Source of the DNA: Runella sp. MFBS21
Lineage (GTDB): Bacteria; Bacteroidota; Bacteroidia; Cytophagales; Spirosomataceae
Assembly: GCF_029433105.1 (NCBI RefSeq)
Contig: NZ_JARNTW010000001.1
Span: forward strand, 744,001-808,000
Length of the DNA stretch: 64,000 nt
Reading direction: 5' to 3'
Shown: positions 54,158 to 63,033 of the stretch, in pieces
Position numbering within the stretch: position 1 is the first letter of the stretch
How the letters are laid out: each line of letters begins with the position of its first letter
Program-made: the position numbers and the translations under genes
Notes under the pieces: generated by a model
The model's input: the letters and a program-made list of their open reading frames with translations, nothing else
The model's database searches: none
Told to the model about the DNA's origin: nothing

Positions 54158-55459
54158 ATGAACAATGAGATAGAAGGCGTTTATCTAAGTAAAGTCACTA
54201 TCAAAGACTTTAATTGTTTTCAGGGTGAGCACCAAATTTCTTTTACTCGTCCTGATGGTCGCTATCAGCAATGGAATGTTATTTTGGGAAATAATAATAC
54301 AGGGAAAACAACCATTTTGAGGTTGTTGAGCGGGTTGAGTGCGACAATATTACAAGATAATAGTGAGGAAAAAGGCATAGCTCCGTGTGTTCTAATGCCT
54401 TTTCAGCATATGTGGGATTTGACATCAGTAATTAACCAATTTGAGATTAAATCCGTTATACAAAAAAAGGAAAATAGTTCTTTTGAAAATTTAACTAAAG
54501 GGTGGGCGTACTATAAAAGTCAAGAAACAAACAATGTGATAGTAAGTGGTTTATTTCCTGATGACCAAAATTTTTTGTACTTCAAAAAATTGAAATTTTA
54601 CGGATATGGAATTGCTCGAAAAATGTCAGAGACAAATATTACGGATAGCTCCTATTTAGATACTATAAGTGGACTTTTTTCAGACAATTATGAACTCACC
54701 AATGCCGAAGAGTGGCTTTTACAGCTAGACTATGCCGCAAAAAATGGGGTGTCAAATGCGAGCGCTGTTTTAGAAAGGTTAAAAGCAATCCTCTCTAGTG
54801 GGCTTTTGCCAGATGTAAAATCCATCGAACTTAAATCAGAATTAGATTCCAAAACAAATAGTGTCAGAAACTATGCGATTTTTGAGACTGATTATGGCAA
54901 AGTGCGCCTCAAAGGCTTAGGATATGGTTATCAAGCTACGATGGCGTGGGTGGTAGATTTAGCCAAAAAACTTTTTGAACGTTATCCCAATTTAGACAAT
55001 CCGCTTACAGGAGCAGCGATTGTATTAGTGGATGAAATAGACTTACACCTACATCCCGATTGGCAGCGTAAAATTATAAGTTATTTGAGTGGCATTTTTC
55101 CTAATACTCAGTTTATCGTTACAGCACATAGTCCGTTGATAGTTCAATCAGCCGAAAATGTTAATTTGATTATTTTAGAAAAAGGAGCAGACAACTACAC
55201 CCACATCCGACAAGAATTTGGCACTTTTAAAGGGTGGACAGTAGAAGAAATCTTGCAGGATTTGATGGGGCTTGGCGATAAAACCTTGTCTGATACGTAT
55301 TTGCAACTACTAAGCCAGTTTGAAGAAGGACTTGACAGTGACGATTATGGTAAAGCTCGTACCGCGTATGAAGAACTTTTACCACTGCTTCATCCAAATA
55401 GTAGTCAACGAAAACTTCTTAAGTTACAGTTAGGTGCTATTGCCCCCGCTAGTGTATGA
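54158..55459 (+). CDS. AAA-family ATPase, PtuA-like (Septu candidate, ATPase subunit)
   Basis: A 433-residue ABC/OLD-class ATPase. Walker A is ILGNNNTGKTTIL (residues 44-51 for GNNNTGKT); a signature-like segment is KGLGYGYQATMAWVVDLAKK; Walker B is AAIVLVDEIDLHLHPDWQRK; the switch His is in TQFIVTAHSPLIVQS. The C-terminal DAxKLLxxxxGxx-like SDTYLQLLSQFEEGLDSDDY region matches no nuclease I know, so nuclease activity is probably provided by the HNH partner. The stop overlaps the HNH start as ATGA. AAA ATPase plus HNH nuclease is the arrangement of the Septu (PtuAB) anti-phage system; the assignment is by gene pair and motifs, not by search. The two genes look more A+T-rich than proC. Confidence 0.75.
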   Translation: MNNEIEGVYLSKVTIKDFNCFQGEHQISFTRPDGRYQQWNVILGNNNTGKTTILRLLSGLSATILQDNSEEKGIAPCVLMPFQHMWDLTSVINQFEIKSVIQKKENSSFENLTKGWAYYKSQETNNVIVSGLFPDDQNFLYFKKLKFYGYGIARKMSETNITDSSYLDTISGLFSDNYELTNAEEWLLQLDYAAKNGVSNASAVLERLKAILSSGLLPDVKSIELKSELDSKTNSVRNYAIFETDYGKVRLKGLGYGYQATMAWVVDLAKKLFERYPNLDNPLTGAAIVLVDEIDLHLHPDWQRKIISYLSGIFPNTQFIVTAHSPLIVQSAENVNLIILEKGADNYTHIRQEFGTFKGWTVEEILQDLMGLGDKTLSDTYLQLLSQFEEGLDSDDYGKARTAYEELLPLLHPNSSQRKLLKLQLGAIAPASV

Positions 55460-56205
55460 TTAGATTGCAAGACGTGCCGTGTCCTACCGAACTGACAGAT
55501 GAATTGGTGGCGCAGCTAACCGAAGAGTTTAAGCAGACGAAAAAGAGCGTTTGGAAAAGGAAATTTATTGCGGAGCCATTGTTGGCGATGTCAAACGGGA
55601 AGTGTTGTTTTTCGGAATGTAAACTACAGGAAGAAGGCAAATACCTCGAAGTGGAGCATTTTTATCCCAAATCCTTGTATCCCGACGAAGTAGTAAAGTG
55701 GGAAAATCTATTACCCATAAGTAGTGCTTGTAATAAAGCTAAACGTGATCATGATACGAGAACCATACCTATTATTAACCCGAGGTATGACAATCCCCGT
55801 GAGCATTTGTATTTTCAAGGGTATAGATTTAAGCCAAAAACAGAGAAGGGGCGCGAAAGTATTGAGGTTTTAAATCTAAATGATCGTACTCTATGGGTAA
55901 ATAAACGCTATGAGATTGGTGATAAGGCAATAGAAAGATTGGAAGAAATTAGGGATAAAATGGTATCCTACGACCAAGAAGTAGTAAAATCAACTCACTC
56001 ACGAAATACCATTATTAGGCAGTTACGAAACCTTTTTGTGGAAGGTACACCAAAAGCAGAGTACAGCTGTGTGGTAGCTTCTTATCTTCTTCATGATGAT
56101 GATTTTCAAGTGATAAAAGATTGGATGCTGAAATATAACCTGTGGGATGCTGAGTTTGAGTCTTTAGAGGAACAATTGCAATACTGCGCTTTAGAAGTCA
56201 AATAA
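55456..56205 (+). CDS. HNH endonuclease, PtuB-like (Septu candidate, nuclease subunit)
   Basis: A 249-residue HNH nuclease starting at the ATGA overlap with the ATPase gene. A zinc-like Cys pair (KCCFSECKLQ) precedes the first HNH His in LEVEHFYPKS; WENLLPISSACNKAKRDHDT supplies the Asn and final metal-binding residues of the HNH finger. The C-terminal half (THSRNTIIRQLRNLF, VVASYLLHDDDFQVI) is helical. In Septu, PtuB is the DNA nuclease controlled by PtuA ATPase. The next gene starts 26 bases later on the same strand but encodes an unrelated S9 peptidase. Confidence 0.78.
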   Translation: MIRLQDVPCPTELTDELVAQLTEEFKQTKKSVWKRKFIAEPLLAMSNGKCCFSECKLQEEGKYLEVEHFYPKSLYPDEVVKWENLLPISSACNKAKRDHDTRTIPIINPRYDNPREHLYFQGYRFKPKTEKGRESIEVLNLNDRTLWVNKRYEIGDKAIERLEEIRDKMVSYDQEVVKSTHSRNTIIRQLRNLFVEGTPKAEYSCVVASYLLHDDDFQVIKDWMLKYNLWDAEFESLEEQLQYCALEVK

Positions 56206-56231
56206 CATCAATAAACTATTTTTATTAAAGA

Positions 56232-59120
56232 ATGAAAAAGTATCTACTATTCCTGCTTCTAGGGGTGGCCTCCACTCCTTTGATTGCCCAGAAGAAATCT
56301 AAGAAAGCCCCTGCCGAGGCTCCAACGGTGGCCAAAAAGCCCTTAACCCATGATGTATATGATTTTTGGAAGGATATTCCAGAAAGAATAGTGAGCCACA
56401 ATGGGCAATGGTTTGGCTATGCACTCAATCCCCAAGAAGGCGATGGTAAAGTGGTTTTTTACAATTTTACTACTGCTAAAGCCGACTCAGTAGCGCGCGG
56501 CAATGACCTCAAATTTACGAGCGATTCGGAGTTTGGCGTTTTTAAAATAAAACCCCAACTCGCCGTCACAAAAGCCGCAAAGCGTGCTAAAAAGAAAAAA
56601 GATGAACTTCCTAAAGACTCGTTGGGAATTTATACATTGGGCACCAAACAACTGGTCAAGTTTCCCTTAGTACAGTCTTTCAAAATCCCTGAGAAAAGCG
56701 GTAGTTGGGTTGCTTTTATTAAAGAATTAGAAAAGGCCAAAGCGCCCGAAGCCAAAGGCGATAGCACTAAAAAAGCACCACGTGCAAAGGCCAAAAAAGA
56801 AAGCGAGGAAAATGGCTATGGCCTTGTGTGGCGTGATTTGAAAACGGCCACCGAAAAAAGCTTCCCCTTCGTGACTGATTATGAAGTGACCAAAAACGGC
56901 AAACTATTGGCTTTTGCTTCTACTGGTACAGATTCTACCAAGGCAGGGGTATATGTGTATGACATTGCTACAAAGCAACTTGCCCAAATCTACGAAGGAC
57001 ATTCAAAACACAAATTCAAGAAACTTTCTTTTGATGATAATGGAAGCCAATTGGCTTTTGTGGCTGATTTGGATACCAACGCCAAAACCCAAATTAGAAG
57101 CCATAAACTTTTATATTGGAAAATGGGTGAGCAAACGGCGACTTTGCTGGCCGATGAAAGTACCCAACCTGCCCAGAAAGATTGGCTAGTAAGTGGTGAC
57201 TATACTCCTAAGTTTTCTAAAAGTGGTGACAAACTCTTTTTTGGTACTGCTCCCCGCCCTGTGGTTCAGGATACTACTCTCTTGTCTGACGAAATTGTAA
57301 ATGTGGAAGTGTGGCATTGGCAAGATGCCAAGCTCCAAACCCAACAAAAGGTGTCGTTGGAGAGAGATAAGAAAAAGTCATACTTGGCCGTAGCGCACTT
57401 AAATGATAAAAAACTCGTGCAGCTAGGAGGAGTTCATCTGCCTGATGTTGATTTGGTAGCGGAAGGCAACGCCAATATTTTGGTTGGTCATGCCGATGAA
57501 AAATATTCGGGTCAACACTGGGATTGGAATCCCAAAGAGGATTTATATATCCTTGACGCCAAAGATGGTTCTCAAAAATTGGTGAAAGAAAAAGTGGAAG
57601 GAAATGTGCGTGTATCGCCTGAAGGCAAGTTTTTGTACTGGTTTTCTAACCCTGATACGTCGTGGTTTGCGCATGAGATTGCAAGCAATAAAACGATTCA
57701 ACTTACCAACAATAAAACGGTAAGATTTGCTGATGAAGAAGACGACCACCCTGATTTTCCACGAGCGTATGGCGTGGCAGGTTGGAGCAAAGATGACCAA
57801 TCTCTTTTGATATATGACCGCTATGATATTTGGCAAATTGATCCCAAAAACCCTACTCAGGCCAAACGCCTGACCAATGGTCGTACCGACAAGAAGGTGT
57901 TTCGCTATGTAAGACTTGACCCCGAAGAAAAAAACGTAGATGTAAACAGCCCGCTTTTGTTGAGTACCGTCAATGAGACCACTAAGAAAGAAGGATTTGT
58001 TGAGCTTGCCGCTAATATTTCTCAAATAACGCCGCTATATGAAGGCGATTTTAGTATAGGAAATGTAGTACTGAAAGCCAAAGATGCCAATCGGGTATTG
58101 TTTACCAAACAGACTTTCAAAGATTATCCAGATTGGTATGCTACGGATTTGAGTTTCAAGAATATAACACGTGTGACAGAGGCTAATCCTCAGCAAAACA
58201 ATTATTGGTGGGGTTCGGTAGAAATCGTAAGTTGGAGAGCTGGCGACGGTACGCCTCTGCAAGGGTTGTTGTACAAACCCGAAAACTTTGACCCTACCAA
58301 GAAGTATCCCATGATGACGTATTTTTATGAGAAAAACTCAGACAATATCCATACGCATTATGCTCCGCGCCCTATTCGCTCTTACATTAATTACTCTTAC
58401 TTTACGAGCAATGGCTACTTGGTTTTTGTACCTGATATTGTGTATAAAGACGGCTATCCAGGACAAAGTGCCTACAATTGCATCGTACCTGGTGTATTGA
58501 GTATGATTGACAAAGGATTTGTGGATAAAGAGAAAATCGGTATTTCGGGTCATAGCTGGGGTGGGTATCAGACGGCCTATCTCGTGACACAGACCAACTT
58601 ATTTAAAGCTGCCGAAGCCGGTGCTCCTGTATCTAATATGACAAGTGCTTATGGGGGTATCCGTTGGGATTCGGGTATGTCGCGGCAGGCGCAGTATGAG
58701 CATACGCAGAGCCGTATCGGGGGTACATTGTGGGAAAAACCAATGCAGTACCTCGAAAACTCACCGCTTTTCCACGCTCCCAAAATCCAAACGCCTGTAT
58801 TGATGATGCACAACGACGACGACGGTGCGGTGCCTTGGTACCAAGGAATTGAGTTTTATATGGCTCTAAAACGCCTTAATAAGCCCGTGTGGATGCTTAA
58901 TTACAACGGTGAAAAACACGGTCTTACCAAACGTCAAAATATGAAAGATTTTGCGGTGCGTTTGTACCAATATTTTGATCATTATCTCAAAGATGCGCCT
59001 GCTCCTGCGTGGATGACCGAAGGCTTGCCTATGGTAGAAAAAGGTATCAACCAACGCCTCTCTCCCATACAAGCAGAAGCGGCAAGTGGGACTTCAAAAT
59101 TGGGCGGTTCAGGAAAGTAA
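56232..59120 (+). CDS. S9-family serine peptidase, exported
   Basis: A 962-residue prolyl-oligopeptidase-type enzyme with a signal peptide (MKKYLLFLLLGVASTPLIAQ). A lysine-rich linker (KKSKKAPAEAPTVAKKP) follows, then a seven-bladed propeller to about residue 700 and the hydrolase domain. The triad is visible: Ser in GISGHSWGGYQTAYL, Asp in MHNDDDGAVPWYQG and His in YNGEKHGLTKRQN. It is longer than oligopeptidase B, with a lysine/alanine-rich insertion near residues 170-190 (KAPEAKGDSTKKAPRAKAKK). A periplasmic or surface peptidase acting on oligopeptides is likely; specificity is unknown. Followed by a long hairpin. Confidence 0.92.
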   Translation: MKKYLLFLLLGVASTPLIAQKKSKKAPAEAPTVAKKPLTHDVYDFWKDIPERIVSHNGQWFGYALNPQEGDGKVVFYNFTTAKADSVARGNDLKFTSDSEFGVFKIKPQLAVTKAAKRAKKKKDELPKDSLGIYTLGTKQLVKFPLVQSFKIPEKSGSWVAFIKELEKAKAPEAKGDSTKKAPRAKAKKESEENGYGLVWRDLKTATEKSFPFVTDYEVTKNGKLLAFASTGTDSTKAGVYVYDIATKQLAQIYEGHSKHKFKKLSFDDNGSQLAFVADLDTNAKTQIRSHKLLYWKMGEQTATLLADESTQPAQKDWLVSGDYTPKFSKSGDKLFFGTAPRPVVQDTTLLSDEIVNVEVWHWQDAKLQTQQKVSLERDKKKSYLAVAHLNDKKLVQLGGVHLPDVDLVAEGNANILVGHADEKYSGQHWDWNPKEDLYILDAKDGSQKLVKEKVEGNVRVSPEGKFLYWFSNPDTSWFAHEIASNKTIQLTNNKTVRFADEEDDHPDFPRAYGVAGWSKDDQSLLIYDRYDIWQIDPKNPTQAKRLTNGRTDKKVFRYVRLDPEEKNVDVNSPLLLSTVNETTKKEGFVELAANISQITPLYEGDFSIGNVVLKAKDANRVLFTKQTFKDYPDWYATDLSFKNITRVTEANPQQNNYWWGSVEIVSWRAGDGTPLQGLLYKPENFDPTKKYPMMTYFYEKNSDNIHTHYAPRPIRSYINYSYFTSNGYLVFVPDIVYKDGYPGQSAYNCIVPGVLSMIDKGFVDKEKIGISGHSWGGYQTAYLVTQTNLFKAAEAGAPVSNMTSAYGGIRWDSGMSRQAQYEHTQSRIGGTLWEKPMQYLENSPLFHAPKIQTPVLMMHNDDDGAVPWYQGIEFYMALKRLNKPVWMLNYNGEKHGLTKRQNMKDFAVRLYQYFDHYLKDAPAPAWMTEGLPMVEKGINQRLSPIQAEAASGTSKLGGSGK

Positions 59121-59141
59121 GCATTAATCAGTATTACACTA

Positions 59142-59185
59142 AACATCAAACCCTGAATCTCATCTAAAATTCAGGGTTTGATGTT
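59142..59185. terminator. long hairpin between S9 peptidase and MoxR genes
   Basis: AACATCAAACCCTGAAT (59142-59158) pairs perfectly with ATTCAGGGTTTGATGTT (59169-59185), a 17-bp stem with a 10-base loop. U-run is absent directly after it, though a T-run follows a few bases on. It separates convergent genes and probably stops both. Confidence 0.7.
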
Positions 59186-59208
59186 GTAAGAGTATTTTTT
59201 GGTTTAAA

Positions 59209-60165
59209 CTACCGTCCAATCGCTACTTTTCTCAAAATGGAATCAATCACAAAACGTGTTGTGATACCATCTGCTTCGGCTTCGTAATTGAGAGTGATAC
59301 GATGATTGAATACATCGGGAGCGGCTTCTTTGATGTCTTCGGGCAATACATAATCGCGTCCCGAAAAATAAGCGAGGGCTTTGGCTGCCAAATTTAATTT
59401 AATCGTTCCCCGTGGCGAAACGCCATATTGAAGGTATTTATCTTCTTCACGCAAGCCGTATTCGAGGGGCTTACGAGTGGCAAAAACCAGTTCTACAATG
59501 TAGTTTTCGAGGGTTTCGGAGAGGGTAATTTGATTGATTTCGTGCCTGATTTGGCGAATATCTTCTTTTGTTAAAATAGCCTGAGGTTCATAATTATAAT
59601 CCAAATTTGACATTCGGCGCATTACCTCTAGCTCCTCCGTTTTGCTGGGATAATCCACAAATACCTTCATCATGAAGCGGTCGAGTTGCGCTTCAGGGAG
59701 TGGGTAAGTGCCTTCTTGCTCTACGGGGTTTTGGGTAGCCAATACAAAGAAAGGGCGGTCGAGGTGAAAAGTTTCTTCCCCAATCGTCACTTGTTTTTCT
59801 TGCATTGCTTCTAGCAAAGCCGATTGCACCTTCGCAGGTGAGCGGTTGACCTCATCGGCCAAAATCATATTGGCAAAAATAGGACCCTTCTTCACCTCAT
59901 AGTCACCGAGTTTGGGTTTATAAATCATAGTCCCGATGATGTCGGCAGGAAGCAAGTCGGGCGTAAACTGAATACGTTGGAAATCTAAGTCTAAAACTTT
60001 GGCAAGGGTATTCACTGTCAGGGTTTTGGCTAGTCCGGGGACGCCCTCTAGTAAAATGTGTCCACCCGTAAAAAGGCCAATGAGGAGGCGGTTAATAAGC
60101 TTTTCTTGGCCTACCACCACTTTGCCCATTTCCTCAAATATTTGTTGAATTTTCTGTTGTGGCAT
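59209..60165 (-). CDS. MoxR-family AAA+ ATPase
   Basis: A 318-residue MoxR protein from the ATG at 60165 (an open frame continues to 60231 but the added residues are not MoxR-like). Landmarks: VVVGQEKLINRLLIGL, Walker A EGVPGLAKTLTVNTLA, Walker B FANMILADEVNRSPAKVQSAL, sensor FVLATQNPVEQEGTYPLPEAQLDRFM. MoxR ATPases act as chaperones, usually with adjacent DUF58 and von Willebrand proteins. None lie within the window; genes to the left on this strand are unrelated. Divergent from the LysR gene. Confidence 0.92.
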   Translation of the reverse strand: MPQQKIQQIFEEMGKVVVGQEKLINRLLIGLFTGGHILLEGVPGLAKTLTVNTLAKVLDLDFQRIQFTPDLLPADIIGTMIYKPKLGDYEVKKGPIFANMILADEVNRSPAKVQSALLEAMQEKQVTIGEETFHLDRPFFVLATQNPVEQEGTYPLPEAQLDRFMMKVFVDYPSKTEELEVMRRMSNLDYNYEPQAILTKEDIRQIRHEINQITLSETLENYIVELVFATRKPLEYGLREEDKYLQYGVSPRGTIKLNLAAKALAYFSGRDYVLPEDIKEAAPDVFNHRITLNYEAEADGITTRFVIDSILRKVAIGR

Positions 60166-60305
60166 TGGGTATGTTAACGTAAAATGTAAAGTGTAGGCTG
60201 TAAAGTTAGGGATTAGGCTATTGTTGACCAAACCTTATCATGGTTCAAAAAAATATATTCCCTAAATTCTATTTACTTTGTATTTCATCCCAAGCTCAAG
60301 ATGTC

Positions 60306-61202
60306 GTGTCAGATTTTCGTTTAAAAGTATTTTGTAGCGTGGCCAATCACCTCAGCTTTACCAAAGCAGCGGGAGAGCTGTTTGTGACGCAGCCCGCCGT
60401 AACCAAACACATCCACGAACTAGAGCAGCAATATGGTACGCGGCTTTTTGAACGAAAAGGAAACTCCGTTTTTTTGACTCCTGCGGGCGAATTGCTCAAA
60501 AAATACGCTAATCAAATATTACAGCTATACCAAGAAGCAGCTTTTGAGTTGGGAACACTCCAATCAAAGCACAGCGGCAAACTTCGCCTTGGGGCGAGTA
60601 CTACTATTGGGCAGTATTTGATTGCACCTTTGCTGGCTAAGTATTATGAGAAATTTCCTCAAGTGGAGCTATCGCTTCTCAATGGCAATACCGAAATGAT
60701 AGAAAATGCGGTTTTGTCGCATACCATAGATTTGGGCGTAGTAGAAGGTAGAAAGCACCATTCGGGCATCAAATACGTTGACTTTATGGATGATGAACTC
60801 GTGGCGGTGGTGCATGTCAAAAGCAAATTGGCTCATCTCGACGAACTCACCATCGACGAACTCACCCACATCCCCTTGGTGTTGAGAGAGCGTGGCTCCG
60901 GTACTTTGGAGGTGATTGAAGGCGCGCTAAAAGAGCATAATCTCAAACTCTCTTCGTTGCAGATTGTGATGCATCTGGGCGGTACCGAAAGCATCAAGTC
61001 CTTTCTCGAACATTCTAATTGTATGGCTTTTTTGTCGATAAAATCCATCCAAAAAGAGTTAAATATGGGTCAATTGAAGCTTATTAAAGTAAAAGACTTA
61101 GTACTGATGCGAAAATTTTGGCTGATTCACTTACAAGGGCAGCCCGAACCAATGCCGGAATCTTTTATGCGTTTTGCTTTTAGGGAATACAATAAAAAGT
61201 AA
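60306..61202 (+). CDS. LysR-family transcriptional regulator
   Basis: A 298-residue regulator if the GTG at 60306 is used (VSDFRLKVFCSVANHLSFTK); the ATG at 60240 adds 22 residues with no LysR similarity and would place the start upstream of the likely promoter (near 60275). The wHTH is FTKAAGELFVTQPAVTKHIHELEQQYG, followed by the periplasmic-binding-like effector domain. LysR proteins commonly regulate a neighbouring or divergent gene; the sulfite-dehydrogenase-like pair begins 90 bases downstream on the same strand, so it is the likely target. Confidence 0.9.
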   Translation: MSDFRLKVFCSVANHLSFTKAAGELFVTQPAVTKHIHELEQQYGTRLFERKGNSVFLTPAGELLKKYANQILQLYQEAAFELGTLQSKHSGKLRLGASTTIGQYLIAPLLAKYYEKFPQVELSLLNGNTEMIENAVLSHTIDLGVVEGRKHHSGIKYVDFMDDELVAVVHVKSKLAHLDELTIDELTHIPLVLRERGSGTLEVIEGALKEHNLKLSSLQIVMHLGGTESIKSFLEHSNCMAFLSIKSIQKELNMGQLKLIKVKDLVLMRKFWLIHLQGQPEPMPESFMRFAFREYNKK

Positions 61203-61265
61203 ATCCTAAGCTTGGTAAGTTTTGAGTTTTTGTAATTTATTGATTTCAAGAAAATAATGATTAAC

Positions 61266-61279
61266 GTGCGCTTTCGCAC
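61266..61279 (+). promoter_or_regulatory. small hairpin just before the SorA-like gene
   Basis: GTGCG and CGCAC (61266-61270, 61275-61279) around CTTT, 13 bases before the ATG at 61292. It may affect translation or be a trace of the operon's leader. Confidence 0.35.
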
Positions 61280-61291
61280 TTACAACCTCTT

Positions 61292-62524
61292 ATGAATACT
61301 GAACTTCATGACCGCCGCGGTTTTTTGAAACAAAGTGTGCTTACGTCACTAGCGGGCTTGGTAGGAACCGACATTGTTTTTGCCGAAAATATGCCAAAGC
61401 ACCACGTTCCATTGGCCTTAGATGAAGGCTTAAAGGGCAAACACCCCGATATGATTGTGTTGAGCGATAAGCCTTGGAATGTCGAAACGCCTCCGCATTT
61501 GTTGAACGATGCAGTTACACCTATCGATAGGATGTTTATAAGAAACAATGGCCTGGTACCAGAAGAAAAAATAGACCCTACTACTTGGACATTGACCATC
61601 AAAGGGGAATCTGTAAAAGCGCCAAAAACCTACAAATTGAGCGATTTGAAGAGTAAGTTTAAGACTTATACTTATCAATTGGTGTTGGAATGTGGCGGCA
61701 ATGGGCGTTCAGGTTTTGTGCCACAAACTTCTGGCAATCAATGGGATCAAGGGGCGGTCAGTTGCGCCGAATGGACAGGAGTACGCCTCAAAGATATTCT
61801 GAATGATGTAGGTCTAAAAGACGATGCGGTATATATTGGATATTATGGCAAAGACCTTCACCCAAGTCGTGATGCGAGCAAGGTGGTGATTTCGCGGGGA
61901 GTACCTATTAAAAAAGCCCTTGAGGACGAAACACTCATTGCATGGGCCGTCAACGGCCAAGAGATTCCGATGATGCACGGTTTTCCGCTGCGATTGGTGG
62001 TGGGTGGATGGCCGGCGTCGGTATCAGGCAAGTGGCTTCATACGATTGCGGTCAGAAACAAAGAGCATGATGGCGCCAAAATGGACGGACATAGCTATCG
62101 TATTCCTCGGCAGCCGATTCAACCGGGCGAAAAACTAGCCGAAACGCCCGAAAACTATCAAATCATCGAATCAATGCCCGTAAGGTCGCTCATTACATCG
62201 CCCCAATCAGGAGCAATGATTGATTTTAGGAAAACATTGACCGTAGGTGGTCATGCGTGGGCAGGGGATTTGGCAGTGAAAGAGCTACATGTTTCGATAG
62301 ATTATGGGGCTACTTGGCAAAAAGCAAGTTTGCAAACGCCCAAAAATCGATTGGCTTGGCAACAGTGGTCGACTCAAATTCAGTTTCCTAAAAAAGGATA
62401 CTATGAAGTATGGGCAAAAGCTACGGATTCACATGGCGCTTCTCAACCGATGGTGATTCCGGCTTGGAATCCAGGAGGGTATCTGAACAATACTTGTCAT
62501 CGTATTGCGGTAAAAGTGGTGTGA
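61292..62524 (+). CDS. molybdopterin-dependent sulfite dehydrogenase-like subunit (SorA-like)
   Basis: A 410-residue protein of the sulfite oxidase family. A Tat signal is visible (HDRRGFLKQSVLTSLAGLV), so the enzyme is exported folded. The Mo-coordinating cysteine is C134 in VLECGGNGRSGFVPQ, corresponding to the family CAGNRR motif. MMHGFPLRLVVGGWPA and the C-terminal dimer domain (DFRKTLTVGGHAWAGDLAVKE) also match. It is followed closely by a cytochrome c gene, as in SorAB. Substrate (sulfite) is inferred; related proteins act on other compounds. Confidence 0.85.
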   Translation: MNTELHDRRGFLKQSVLTSLAGLVGTDIVFAENMPKHHVPLALDEGLKGKHPDMIVLSDKPWNVETPPHLLNDAVTPIDRMFIRNNGLVPEEKIDPTTWTLTIKGESVKAPKTYKLSDLKSKFKTYTYQLVLECGGNGRSGFVPQTSGNQWDQGAVSCAEWTGVRLKDILNDVGLKDDAVYIGYYGKDLHPSRDASKVVISRGVPIKKALEDETLIAWAVNGQEIPMMHGFPLRLVVGGWPASVSGKWLHTIAVRNKEHDGAKMDGHSYRIPRQPIQPGEKLAETPENYQIIESMPVRSLITSPQSGAMIDFRKTLTVGGHAWAGDLAVKELHVSIDYGATWQKASLQTPKNRLAWQQWSTQIQFPKKGYYEVWAKATDSHGASQPMVIPAWNPGGYLNNTCHRIAVKVV

Positions 62525-62564
62525 TAGTCTAGCTATAATTGAGAAATGAGTGTTTTTGCACTTA

Positions 62565-62987
62565 ATGATGAAACAAATGAAAACAGTGAGAATATCAATA
62601 GAGCGTTTTGTGATGATGTTGGCCATTGTCGGCTTATTTGTGGCGGCTATCACTAGAGAAAACGCGCCTTCTCTCGAAAAATCGCAAATGGTTTTGGCCG
62701 ATTCAGTAGATGCCGAAACAGGACTCGCGCTAGACCCTAATTTTGCGATTATAAAAGCCCAATGTACGGGTTGTCATTCGCCTAAGTTGATTCTTCAGCA
62801 CCGTTTTACGAGAGATGAATGGTTGAGCAAAATCAGGTGGATGCAGCGCAACCACAAGCTATGGGATTTGGGCGAAACCGAAAAAACGGTGCTTGATTAC
62901 CTTGCCAAACACTATGCGCCCAATCAGGCCGCCTACTCGCGGCGCGAGCCACTACGCAACATCAAGTGGTACAAATTAGAACAGTAG
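62565..62987 (+). CDS. small cytochrome c (SorB-like electron acceptor)
   Basis: About 140 residues from the ATG at 62565. A membrane-anchor or signal helix (FVMMLAIVGLFVAAITREN) precedes a single haem-binding motif, AQCTGCHSPK. A Met/His ligand may lie in WLSKIRWMQRN. It starts 40 bases after the SorA-like gene and should accept its electrons in the periplasm; the haem count is one. The gene ends 46 bases before the GntP permease. Confidence 0.85.
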   Translation: MMKQMKTVRISIERFVMMLAIVGLFVAAITRENAPSLEKSQMVLADSVDAETGLALDPNFAIIKAQCTGCHSPKLILQHRFTRDEWLSKIRWMQRNHKLWDLGETEKTVLDYLAKHYAPNQAAYSRREPLRNIKWYKLEQ

Positions 62988-63033
62988 ATATAGCAAGTGC
63001 TGTGCTTGTATTTTGACCTAAACCTTGGTTTTT

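Noticed and set aside
60240-60305. N-terminal extension of the LysR regulator from the ATG at 60240
   Set aside because: The 22 extra residues have no LysR similarity and lie across the likely promoter.
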